A stretch of DNA of 64,000 bases from Anaerolineae bacterium (GTDB lineage Bacteria > Chloroflexota > Anaerolineae > Aggregatilineales > Phototrophicaceae): NCBI GenBank assembly GCA_013360465.1, contig JABWBO010000005.1, forward strand, positions 62,001 to 126,000, written 5' to 3'. Below are positions 10,302-18,611 of this stretch, piece by piece. A model generated the notes under the pieces. The model was not told the DNA's origin, did not search any database, and worked only from the letters and a program-made list of their open reading frames with translations. Numbering within the stretch: the stretch's first letter is position 1; each line of letters begins with the position of its first letter. The position numbers and the translations under genes were made by a program.

Positions 10302-11813
10302 ATGCTGCGCAAGTGCCTGATCGCCAACCGGGGCGAGATCGCCGTTCGCATCCTCCGCGCCTGCCGCGAACTGGGGGTGCGCACGGTCGCCGTCTATTCG
10401 GAGGTCGATGCGGACGCCCGGCACGTCCATCTGGCGGATGAAGCGGTCGCCCTCGGCGGGGCAGCGCCTTCGGAGAGCTATCTGAACGCCGACCGGCTGA
10501 TCGCCGCCGCCCTGGCGACCGGTTGCGACTGCGTGCATCCCGGCTACGGTTTCCTGTCGGAGGTCGAAACCTTCGCCGAGGCGGTGATCGCCGCCGGCTT
10601 GGTCTGGGTCGGTCCTCCCCCGGACGCGATCCGCCGCATGGGGGTCAAGACCGAAGCGCGCGCCCTGATACAAAAGGCGGGTGTGCCGCTTGCGCCGGGA
10701 TTTCAGAGCGATGCCGCCGATGACGCGGCGTTCCTGACGGCGGCGGGGCAGATCGGCTATCCGGTCATGGTCAAGGCGGCGGGCGGCGGCGGCGGCAAGG
10801 GCATCCGCGTCGTCTACGATCCCGCCGCACTGGCGGAATCGCTGGCGGCGGCGCGGCGCGAAGCTCTGCACGCCTTCGGCGATCCGCGCGTCTATCTGGA
10901 GAAATTCATCGAGCGCGCCCGCCACATCGAAATTCAGGTCTTTGGCGACTCACACGGGAACATCGTCCACCTCTTCGAGCGCGAATGCAGCGCCCAGCGG
11001 CGGCATCAGAAAGTCATCGAGGAGTCGCCTTCGCCTTTGCTCACGCCGGAACTGCGGGTGGACATGGGCGCGGCGGCGGTTGAAGCGGCGCGCGCCGTCG
11101 GCTACGTCAACGCCGGCACGGTCGAATTCATCGCAGCGGCTTCCGGCGAATACTACTTCCTGGAGATGAACACCCGCCTGCAGGTCGAACATCCGGTCAC
11201 CGAACTGGTCGCCGGTCTTGATCTGGTCAAATTGCAGTTCGCCGTCGCGGCGGGCGAAGCGCTGCCCTTCACCCAGGCGGACCTGATGCAGCGCGGACAC
11301 GCCATCGAAGCGCGCCTCTATGCCGAAGACCCGCGCGCCGGTTTCCTGCCCGCCACCGGCGTCCTGCTGCGTTTTCTACCCCCCACCGGCTTGGGTGTGC
11401 GCGTCGATTCCGGCGTGGAATCGGGCGACGCCATCACCATTCATTACGATCCGATGATCGCCAAGATCATCGTCCACGACAGCACCCGCGCTGGGGCGAT
11501 TCGCCGGCTGGATGCCGCGCTGCGCGAGACGACGCTGATCGGCACGACGACCAATCTGGGCTTTCTGCGGGCGCTGGTCAATCATCCGGCGTTTGCGGCG
11601 AGCGAAATCGACACGAATTTCATCGAGCGCCATCTGGACGAGCTGCTGCCTTCGGACGACCTGCCGCTGCCGGACGCGGCGCTGATCGCGGTGGCGCTGT
11701 CCGACCTGAGCAGTGGGCGGACGGCGGGATCTGCCCAGGCGGCGAACGATGCGCCGGGCGATCCCTGGGCGCTGGCGGATGGGTTCCGCCTGGGGCGAGG
11801 TGGAACACCCTGA
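10302..11813 (+). CDS. accC: Biotin carboxylase (acyl-CoA carboxylase alpha-subunit N-terminal part)
   Basis: 'MLRKCLIANRGEIAVRILRACRELGVRTVAVYSEVD', 'KAAGGGGGKGIRVV', 'FLEMNTRLQVEHPVTE'. Confidence 0.93.
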   Translation: MLRKCLIANRGEIAVRILRACRELGVRTVAVYSEVDADARHVHLADEAVALGGAAPSESYLNADRLIAAALATGCDCVHPGYGFLSEVETFAEAVIAAGLVWVGPPPDAIRRMGVKTEARALIQKAGVPLAPGFQSDAADDAAFLTAAGQIGYPVMVKAAGGGGGKGIRVVYDPAALAESLAAARREALHAFGDPRVYLEKFIERARHIEIQVFGDSHGNIVHLFERECSAQRRHQKVIEESPSPLLTPELRVDMGAAAVEAARAVGYVNAGTVEFIAAASGEYYFLEMNTRLQVEHPVTELVAGLDLVKLQFAVAAGEALPFTQADLMQRGHAIEARLYAEDPRAGFLPATGVLLRFLPPTGLGVRVDSGVESGDAITIHYDPMIAKIIVHDSTRAGAIRRLDAALRETTLIGTTTNLGFLRALVNHPAFAASEIDTNFIERHLDELLPSDDLPLPDAALIAVALSDLSSGRTAGSAQAANDAPGDPWALADGFRLGRGGTP

Positions 11814-11870
11814 CGAGAGGTTTGACAGGCTTGCCCTGGAGCAAGCAGTTATTCAAGAGGAGTATGGAAG

Positions 11871-12587
11871 ATGTGCGGTATCTTCAGCCTTGTGGTCCTG
11901 GGAATCTTCGGATTCTTCGGAATATTCGGTTTCAGGAGCGGCGTGCCGGAGCCGCTGGTTGCGCCGACGGCGGTGATCGTCCCTACGCTCCTGCCCACGC
12001 CGACCGTCTTTGAGCCGACGCAGGTCCCGACGATGGTTCCGACCCCGACGCCGGGGGCGACCAGCGGTGACCCGGTGTTGGTTCCGACAGAGTCCTACCT
12101 GATCGCCTGCGAGCCGATCCCGACGGAACTGGATCGCGCGGTGGTCGACGGCTACAAAGCCGACGTGTTGAGCGCCGAAAACGGCTGGAGCTACCAGCCC
12201 AGCGAAGGCGAACAGAAGACCATCGGGACCTGGTGGAACGAGGCGACCGGAGCGGTCGCCTATGCTGAACTGCTGCACTACGACTGCGGGTTGCCGCCAA
12301 AAGTCGTGGATGGTTATTTCAACCCGGATACCTGGGATGTGCTGTTCCAGAACTACCAGCGCTATCGTATGGCGGCGACCTGTGCCAGCGGCGACCTGCG
12401 GTTGTTCGTCTTCGAGACGGTCTATGAAGACCGTGACTACGAGACCCGCTACTGGTTCGAGCCGGTCGAGGACCGCCGTCTGATGATGTTCATGCTCACC
12501 ACACGGGTGTCGGAAGCAGCGCAGAGCGGTCCGATCATCGAAACGCTCTTCCCCGACCTGCCGAACTGTGCCCGCGTGGTCGGCTGA
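11871..12587 (+). CDS. Membrane-anchored/secreted hypothetical protein with Thr/Pro linker
   Basis: N-terminal hydrophobic segment followed by 'PTLLPTPTVFEPTQVPTMVPTPTPG'. Confidence 0.6.
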   Translation: MCGIFSLVVLGIFGFFGIFGFRSGVPEPLVAPTAVIVPTLLPTPTVFEPTQVPTMVPTPTPGATSGDPVLVPTESYLIACEPIPTELDRAVVDGYKADVLSAENGWSYQPSEGEQKTIGTWWNEATGAVAYAELLHYDCGLPPKVVDGYFNPDTWDVLFQNYQRYRMAATCASGDLRLFVFETVYEDRDYETRYWFEPVEDRRLMMFMLTTRVSEAAQSGPIIETLFPDLPNCARVVG

Positions 12588-12589
12588 GG

Positions 12590-13111
12590 ATGTCCTTGCA
12601 GAAGACCTACGTCTACAACGGTCGGACGGTGATGATTGATCTCGCGCCGCTGCCCGATGGACGCTGGCGCGCGCAGATCGATGGCAGGGAACACATCGTC
12701 ACTGTCCGTCCGCTCCCTGACGGCGGCGTGACGCTGACTCTGGACGGCGAGCGCCGGACGGTATATGTCGAGCGCGCCGGCGCAGATCGGCTGGCGGCGC
12801 TGGATGGGATCGTCTATACCCTGTCGCCGCCTGAGGTGCGCGGCGGTCGGCGGCGCGGCGTGCGCCCCGGCGCGAACGAACTGACGGCGCAGATGCCGGG
12901 ACAGATTCGCGAGGTGCTGGTGAGCGAAGAACAGGCGGTCGCGCGTGGGCAGACGATCCTCCTGCTGGAGGCGATGAAGATGGAAATTCGCGCCGCCGCC
13001 CCGGCGGATGGTGTGGTGACGCGGCTGCTAGTCAAAGCGGGTGATGTCGTCGAACGCGGTCAGCGGCTCGCGGAGATTCGACCGGATGAGGGCACGGAGG
13101 ATGGCGCATGA
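12590..13111 (+). CDS. Biotin carboxyl carrier domain protein (BT-like plus BCCP domains of a carboxylase alpha subunit)
   Basis: 'LLLEAMKMEIRAAAPADGVVTRLLVKAGDVVERGQRLAEIRP' with the EAMKM biotinylation motif. Confidence 0.88.
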   Translation: MSLQKTYVYNGRTVMIDLAPLPDGRWRAQIDGREHIVTVRPLPDGGVTLTLDGERRTVYVERAGADRLAALDGIVYTLSPPEVRGGRRRGVRPGANELTAQMPGQIREVLVSEEQAVARGQTILLLEAMKMEIRAAAPADGVVTRLLVKAGDVVERGQRLAEIRPDEGTEDGA

Positions 13112-13689
13112 CTCGCAGGAAGATCGCCTGGATCGAGACGGTGGATGAGTCCGACGCCCAGGGCGAGGTGAAAGACGCTTATGCCGAAACTGGCGACCGC
13201 AGGACCGGCAGGGTCGATCACATCATGAAGATTCACAGCCTGCACCCCCGGTCGATGCTCGATCATGAGGTTCTGTACCGGACGCTGATGTACAGCGATG
13301 GACCGCTCAAGCGGGCGCAGCGGGAGATGATCGCCACCGTCGTCTCGGCGATCAACCGCTGCAAATACTGACTGCGCCATCACGCGCGCAACCTTCGTCA
13401 GTTGACGAAGGACGAATCCCTGGTCGAACAGCTGAGTACCGATTATGCCCAGGCGGCGCTGGGCGCGGCGGACCGCGCCATGCTGGATTATGCCGTCAAG
13501 CTGACCCGGACGCCCTGGGCGATGGTCGAGTCGGATGTCGAGGCGCTGCGGGCGCAAGGCTTCAGCGACCGCGCCATCCTGGACATCGTGCAGATCACCG
13601 CCTACTACGCTTACGTCAACCGCATCGCCGACGGACTGGGCGTCGGGCTTGAAGACTACTGGGAGCGCGGCGACACCCCGGATGCCTGA
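13108..13689 (+). CDS. Candidate selenoprotein: AhpD/CMD-family peroxidase-related protein with CxxU active site (UGA at 13369-13371)
   Basis: ORFs 13108-13371 and 13402-13689 share a frame. Reading TGA through gives '…REMIATVVSAINRCKY-U-LRHHARNLRQLTKDESLVEQLSTDY…LDYAVKLTRTPWAMVESDVEALRAQGFSDRAILDIVQITAYYAYVNRIADGLGV', a full AhpD-like domain with U in place of the second Cys of CxxC. Confidence 0.78.
13392..13411 (+). promoter_or_regulatory. Candidate bacterial SECIS element (8-bp stem CCTTCGTC/GACGAAGG, loop AGTT)
   Basis: Perfect stem 13392-13399 / 13404-13411; loop starts 28 nt after the TGA and has G at its second position. Confidence 0.68.
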
Positions 13690-13865
13690 TCTGCGAGCGC
13701 CCGGCACGCTCATGTGAGTCCCAATGCATATTTCGTAGTACAATGAAAATGATCGTGAATTATTGCACAAGGCGTGCGCCCGCACCGCCGTTTTCGTCAT
13801 CCCCAGGCACACCGCCGCCCGCTTAAGCCTCATCAGGAGCGTCTCATCCATGTAAAGGAGATGCT

Positions 13866-15347
13866 ATGCGACACAGGCGATTCCCTCGGTTCGTTCGGCT
13901 TGCGCCGGTCCTGGCGGTGGCGGTCCTGCTGACTGTCTCCGCGTTCTCCAGCACGCAGGCGCAGATCGGAGGCTCAATTGGCTACGGCAGCAGCGTCCTG
14001 GGCAATATCCCGGCTGCCGGTCAATCGCTGACCTACAGTTTCAACGGCAGCGCCGGCGACTTCATCCAGATCACGCTGCGCAACTGGACCGGGACGCTGA
14101 ACCCCCGGCTTGATCTTTTCACCCCTGACGGACAGCCCGCCGCCGCCGCCGCGACGCATCCGCTGTCCGACGATCCGCTGGCGGCGTTCGTCTCGCTCTT
14201 CCTGCCGCAGGGCGGCATTTACTCGCTGCTCGTCAGTGGGGAAGGCGATACCACCGGCGAATTCATCCTAAAGCTTCAGGGGCGCGGCGGCATGAGCGCC
14301 ACGCCGCTGGTCTATGGGCAAAGCCTGGATGTGAACGTCCCGACCGACCCGCCGCCGCAGTACTTCACGTTCGAGGCGCAGGACTGCCCGACGGTGCTGA
14401 CACTCTCCAATCTGAGCGATGGACTGCCCTTCACCTTCCCTTTCCATGCCAAAGTCCATAATCAGGCGGGGACACAGATCGCTCAGTGGTACGGCGGCGA
14501 TGCCCTGGAAGACCGGCTCGTCGCAGCGCCTTCCAGCGGTCGCTACGAAGTCATCGTGTCCTCCGACGATCCTCAGGTCGCGGGCACGGTGCAGCTGCTC
14601 GTCACCTGTGAAGAACAGTCGCCGGGCTGCCTCGCCGCCGTGCTGGCGGCGGGTTACGCCGCCGGCATTTGCCCGCCGTGTTTTGCCGAAGGCGGGCGCT
14701 GCCCCGACTTCGGCGTCGAAGTCTCTCTGTCGGACCTCACAGCGTCGTTTACCTGGTCCCCGGTTGACGGGGCGGACTGGTACATCTTCAGCATCCTCGA
14801 TTCTGGCGGCGGGCTGCTGATGGATTCGCCGCAGCTTCTCGAAGGCGAGACCACCCATACCTACAGCTTCAACCCCGCCGACCTGCCGCGCGGACCGTTC
14901 ACGGCAGTGGTGAGCGCCGGCGCTGAGGGCGGCGATTCTGAGCCGCTGTGTCTGGATGACGTGGTGGTCAGCTTCGAAGGCACGACCACCGAGACCTGCT
15001 CCGGCATTGCCGTCGGCATCGATGTCGTGCCGGGCGCGCGCGCGGCGGTCGCCCATTGGGGCGCGATCCCCGGCGCAGCCGCCTACCTGACCCACGTCTA
15101 CGCCTATGCCGATGACGGTGGTCTGATCGGCATCCGTGTGCTGACCGTGCCGGGTGACGCCACGACCTACCATCTCGCCGATGTCTTCCCGCCGGACTAT
15201 GAGCGCTTCCAGGTGCGCATTGCCGCCTACTCCGAAGCGAGCGGGGGTGGGGCGTTCGGCGATATGCCGCAGGGCTATCTGTGCGATGGCGGCGCAGATG
15301 TCACCTTCGGACCGCTCGGTCCTGTTGAATGGGGACCGGCGTCCTAG
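13866..15347 (+). CDS. Secreted protein with pre-peptidase C-terminal-like N-terminal domain, unknown function
   Basis: Signal peptide; 'GSIGYGSSVLGNIPAAGQSLTYSFNGSAGDFIQITLRNWTGTLNPRLDLFTPDG'. Confidence 0.7.
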   Translation: MRHRRFPRFVRLAPVLAVAVLLTVSAFSSTQAQIGGSIGYGSSVLGNIPAAGQSLTYSFNGSAGDFIQITLRNWTGTLNPRLDLFTPDGQPAAAAATHPLSDDPLAAFVSLFLPQGGIYSLLVSGEGDTTGEFILKLQGRGGMSATPLVYGQSLDVNVPTDPPPQYFTFEAQDCPTVLTLSNLSDGLPFTFPFHAKVHNQAGTQIAQWYGGDALEDRLVAAPSSGRYEVIVSSDDPQVAGTVQLLVTCEEQSPGCLAAVLAAGYAAGICPPCFAEGGRCPDFGVEVSLSDLTASFTWSPVDGADWYIFSILDSGGGLLMDSPQLLEGETTHTYSFNPADLPRGPFTAVVSAGAEGGDSEPLCLDDVVVSFEGTTTETCSGIAVGIDVVPGARAAVAHWGAIPGAAAYLTHVYAYADDGGLIGIRVLTVPGDATTYHLADVFPPDYERFQVRIAAYSEASGGGAFGDMPQGYLCDGGADVTFGPLGPVEWGPAS

Positions 15348-15372
15348 CCTGGAACGGAGGAAGGGGTGGATC

Positions 15373-17502
15373 ATGAAACACATACCAGAACGCGGTTTCA
15401 GGCTGACGCTGATCAGACTCATCCTCATCCTGGCTGTCCTCAGCCTGATTCAGGGCAGCAGCTTTGACACTCAGGCGCAGAGCGGCGGCGCGCTCGGCTA
15501 TGGCTCGAAGGTCTACGGCGTGATTTCGGCTTCGGCGCCGCTGGTGACCTACAGCTTCGCCGGTCAGCAGGGCGATTACGTCGTGATGACCGCCGAGTCC
15601 TGGACGGGGACGCTGGAGGTTCAGTTGGAGTTCGTCGCGCCGACCGGCGTGGTGCTGGATCGCAGCACGCAGAACACGCCGACCGGCGAAGCGCTCGGCG
15701 CGCATCTGGCGGTCTTTCTGCCGGAGTCGGGCGTCTACGTACTGAGGCTGAGCGGGGAACGCGCCACCACCGGCGACTTCCTGCTTAGCGTGCTGGGGCG
15801 CGCCGCTGCGACGGCGACGCCGCTCGTCTATGGGCAGGCGCTGGACGTGACCATCCCGATGGAAGCGGCGGCGCAGTTCTTCGCCTTCGAAGCTGAAGAC
15901 TGCCCGACCACGCTCATCGTCAGCGACCCCAGCGAAGGGGAGCCTTATGCTTTTCGGTTCATCGTCAAAGTGCGCGACCAGCGCGGTCAGACGGTGGCGC
16001 TGCTGCGCGGCGGTGAACAGCGCGAAGACTGGGTGACGGTCGAGGCGCTCAGTGGGCGCTACGAGGTCGAGGCGCTGGCGGAAGAGCCGGCGCTGAGCGG
16101 ATCAATCCGCCTGCTGGTGACCTGCGCCGATGATAACCCCGGCTGTACGCCGACCGGGCAGTCCGGCGCGGCGGTCTGCGCGCCCTGCCCGCCCATCGAT
16201 GCGCTGATTCCGGGCGGCGGCTGTCCCGATCTGCATTTCACGGCGGTTCAGGACCCCGCGATGCCCAACTGGGTGACGGTGACCTGGGACCTGATGCCCG
16301 GCGCGGACGGCTATGCCGTCTATGTGACCGGCTTGATCGAAGGCGGCGGCGAGACTTACCTGACGCACGCCGACTGGATGCCGGGCGATCCGCCGCGCTT
16401 CACCTGGGTCCTGCCCGACGTGGGCTATACCGGCTTTAACTTCACCCTGCGCGTGCGGGTCGAGGATGTCGTTATCTGTTCGCAGGAGGTACACGTCGAT
16501 ATGGGTATGCCCGCGCCGGACTGCCCCGATCTGGAGCTGAGCGCCGCGATGACCGATCCCGCAGTGCGCGCCCTGACGCTCGGATGGACGCCGGGACTGG
16601 GCGCGGATCAGTTCGATCTCGATATTTACAGCATCACGGATGGGAGCGAGACCTACAGCGGTCGCCTGGTCCTGCCGGGTGATGCCTCGGAGTACGCCTT
16701 CGATCACTTCTCGCCGGAACTCGATGCGGTGCGCTTCGTGCTGTGGCTGTGGAAGGATGGGCGACTCTGCTCCGAAGAGATCACCATCGTCTTCACCCAG
16801 CCGCCCGATCAGCAGGGCGGTGGACCCTGCGCTGTCCGCGCCGACCGTGAAGGCGTGCCGGCGCGCGTTGGTCCTGGCGCTTCGCGCAGCATCTTCGCCT
16901 TGCTCAATCCCGGCATCGAATACACCGTCGTTGGGCAGGCGGTTGGCGAAGAGGGCGATCCCTGGTGGCAGATCGACAAGACGCAGTTTGCCGGTCACGA
17001 AGGCGTGATCAGCCTGTGGGTGGCGCAGGCAGATGTCGCCCCGATAGGCGATTGCAGCCAGGTTCCACAGACCGACATCCCCGGCGTGATCCCGTTCCCC
17101 GATGATCAGCCCGGCGGCTGGCTGCCGTGCGGATCGTGCAATACCTGCGGTCATCCCGCCAACGAGTGCGTCACCTCGCCGGAAGGCTTGTGCCTGTGGG
17201 ACCCGACGACCTGCCAGAATTTCAATGATAACCCGCCAGGCGGTGACCAGACCTGCTATGCCGTCTCGGCGGCGATCGACATGGGCAACTGCTTTGGCGG
17301 CGGTTCCGCCATGATCGACACCGTGCCGAACTGTCGGGGCACGCTTTACACGCCGGGGACGGTGATCCAGGCTCACGCCGTCGCCGTAGACTCAAAGTGC
17401 CGGGTGCGTTCCTGGACCGGATGCGGAGCGTCGGGGTCCGGCGCGAGCATCTCGTTCATCCCGCCGGGAAGCTGCACGGTCGTGGCGCATATGGGGTACT
17501 GA
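15373..17502 (+). CDS. Secreted paralogue of the preceding gene, with added C-terminal Cys-rich region
   Basis: 'GALGYGSKVYGVISASAPLVTYSFAGQQGDYVVMTAESWTGTLEVQLEFVAPTG' aligns with the upstream protein; ATG at 15373. Confidence 0.7.
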   Translation: MKHIPERGFRLTLIRLILILAVLSLIQGSSFDTQAQSGGALGYGSKVYGVISASAPLVTYSFAGQQGDYVVMTAESWTGTLEVQLEFVAPTGVVLDRSTQNTPTGEALGAHLAVFLPESGVYVLRLSGERATTGDFLLSVLGRAAATATPLVYGQALDVTIPMEAAAQFFAFEAEDCPTTLIVSDPSEGEPYAFRFIVKVRDQRGQTVALLRGGEQREDWVTVEALSGRYEVEALAEEPALSGSIRLLVTCADDNPGCTPTGQSGAAVCAPCPPIDALIPGGGCPDLHFTAVQDPAMPNWVTVTWDLMPGADGYAVYVTGLIEGGGETYLTHADWMPGDPPRFTWVLPDVGYTGFNFTLRVRVEDVVICSQEVHVDMGMPAPDCPDLELSAAMTDPAVRALTLGWTPGLGADQFDLDIYSITDGSETYSGRLVLPGDASEYAFDHFSPELDAVRFVLWLWKDGRLCSEEITIVFTQPPDQQGGGPCAVRADREGVPARVGPGASRSIFALLNPGIEYTVVGQAVGEEGDPWWQIDKTQFAGHEGVISLWVAQADVAPIGDCSQVPQTDIPGVIPFPDDQPGGWLPCGSCNTCGHPANECVTSPEGLCLWDPTTCQNFNDNPPGGDQTCYAVSAAIDMGNCFGGGSAMIDTVPNCRGTLYTPGTVIQAHAVAVDSKCRVRSWTGCGASGSGASISFIPPGSCTVVAHMGY

Positions 17503-17509
17503 AAAGAAA

Positions 17510-17548
17510 CCTCACCCCAACCCTCCAACGGAGAGGGTTGGGGTGAGG
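17510..17548. terminator. Strong bidirectional hairpin between convergent genes
   Basis: CCTCACCCCAACCCTC (17510-17525) / GAGGGTTGGGGTGAGG (17533-17548), perfect 16-bp stem, 7-nt loop. Confidence 0.75.
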
Positions 17549-17552
17549 TCGT

Positions 17553-18611
17553 CTAGGTCACCTTGCCCCGTGCGGCGACAGACCAGACGACCTCGACCTG
17601 ATCGCCGCGCACTCCGTACAGGCGGTCGTGCATGTTGGTCACGACGCAGGTATGCACCGGGATGACATGCACGACTTCGCCGATCTGCGGGGCGGGGTCG
17701 CACGCCGAGACATCGACATAGGCGTGTTCTTCGTTCAACTTGTAGATGCGCGCCGCCGGATACTCGACGATCCTGCCGTAACTGGGCTGGGCGTCGCTGC
17801 CCGCCCGCTCCGGCGTGAGCGTCTTGCTGCCGCCGTCCAGGATGGCGCGCTCCGGCGTTGGGCGGCTGACCACCATGACGGCGACGCGCATGGCGCAGTC
17901 GTCCAGGGTGCATAAACCCTTTTGCAGCGTGGTCAGGTCGTTGAAGACGTAGGTCCCGACGCGAATCTCGGTCAGTTCGGGGACTTCGCGCATGTGTTTC
18001 GCCGCGCCGATGCCGCCGCCGCTGACCGTTTCGACGCCGATGCCGTGCCGGTTCAGCCGGGCGATCACTTCCTGGACGGCAGGGCGGATCGTCGGATTGC
18101 TCGGATAGACCATCAGCCCGGCGAAGGTCAGATGCTCGTCGCTCTCGATGCGCTGCGCCAGCGTCACCGTCTTGTCGGGGTCCGCGCCCGCCCGCTCGAT
18201 CTCCGTCGCCAGTTCGACCATGACTCGCAGCCGAATCCCCTGTACGCCGGCAGCTTCGGATAAGCCGGCGATGACCGTCTCGCTGTCCGCCGATACCGTC
18301 ATACGGGTATAGAGCGCCAGGTCCGCCAGCTTCGCCGTCCTGGAGGCTCCCAGGATGTTATAGGGGATCAGGATGTCGTCGAAACCGGCTTCGGCGAAGA
18401 CCTGCGCCTCGCTCACCTTCTGACACGCCAGCCCGACCGCCCCGGCGTTGATCTGCATCCGGGCGATTTCCGGGATCTTGTGGGTCTTGATGTGCGGGCG
18501 AAAGGCGACCCCGGCGTCGTCGCAGTCCGCCTGCATGTGCGCGATGTTGCGCTCCATGCGGTCGAGATCGATCAGCACCGCCGGGGTCTCCAAATCGCGC
18601 GGCGTCGTCAT
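17553..18611 (-). CDS. Alanine racemase N-terminal / D-threonine aldolase (DSD1) family PLP enzyme
   Basis: 'LETPAVLIDLDRMERNIAHMQ…FRPHIKTHKIPEIARMQINAGAVGLACQKVSEAQVFAEAGFDDILIPYNILG'; ATG at 18611 overlaps the upstream stop. Confidence 0.88.
   Translation of the reverse strand: MTTPRDLETPAVLIDLDRMERNIAHMQADCDDAGVAFRPHIKTHKIPEIARMQINAGAVGLACQKVSEAQVFAEAGFDDILIPYNILGASRTAKLADLALYTRMTVSADSETVIAGLSEAAGVQGIRLRVMVELATEIERAGADPDKTVTLAQRIESDEHLTFAGLMVYPSNPTIRPAVQEVIARLNRHGIGVETVSGGGIGAAKHMREVPELTEIRVGTYVFNDLTTLQKGLCTLDDCAMRVAVMVVSRPTPERAILDGGSKTLTPERAGSDAQPSYGRIVEYPAARIYKLNEEHAYVDVSACDPAPQIGEVVHVIPVHTCVVTNMHDRLYGVRGDQVEVVWSVAARGKVT

Noticed and set aside
13369-13371. Genome-wide TGA reassignment (code 4/25) as explanation for the internal TGA
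   Set aside because: Many other genes in the window end in TGA at sensible positions and families do not continue beyond them
13402-13689. Separate gene beginning at TTG 13402
   Set aside because: It would start inside the conserved AhpD domain without an RBS; same-frame continuation through the TGA explains it better
17510-17548. 16-bp hairpin as a mobile element
   Set aside because: No TIR beyond the stem and no direct repeats; position between convergent genes fits a bidirectional terminator
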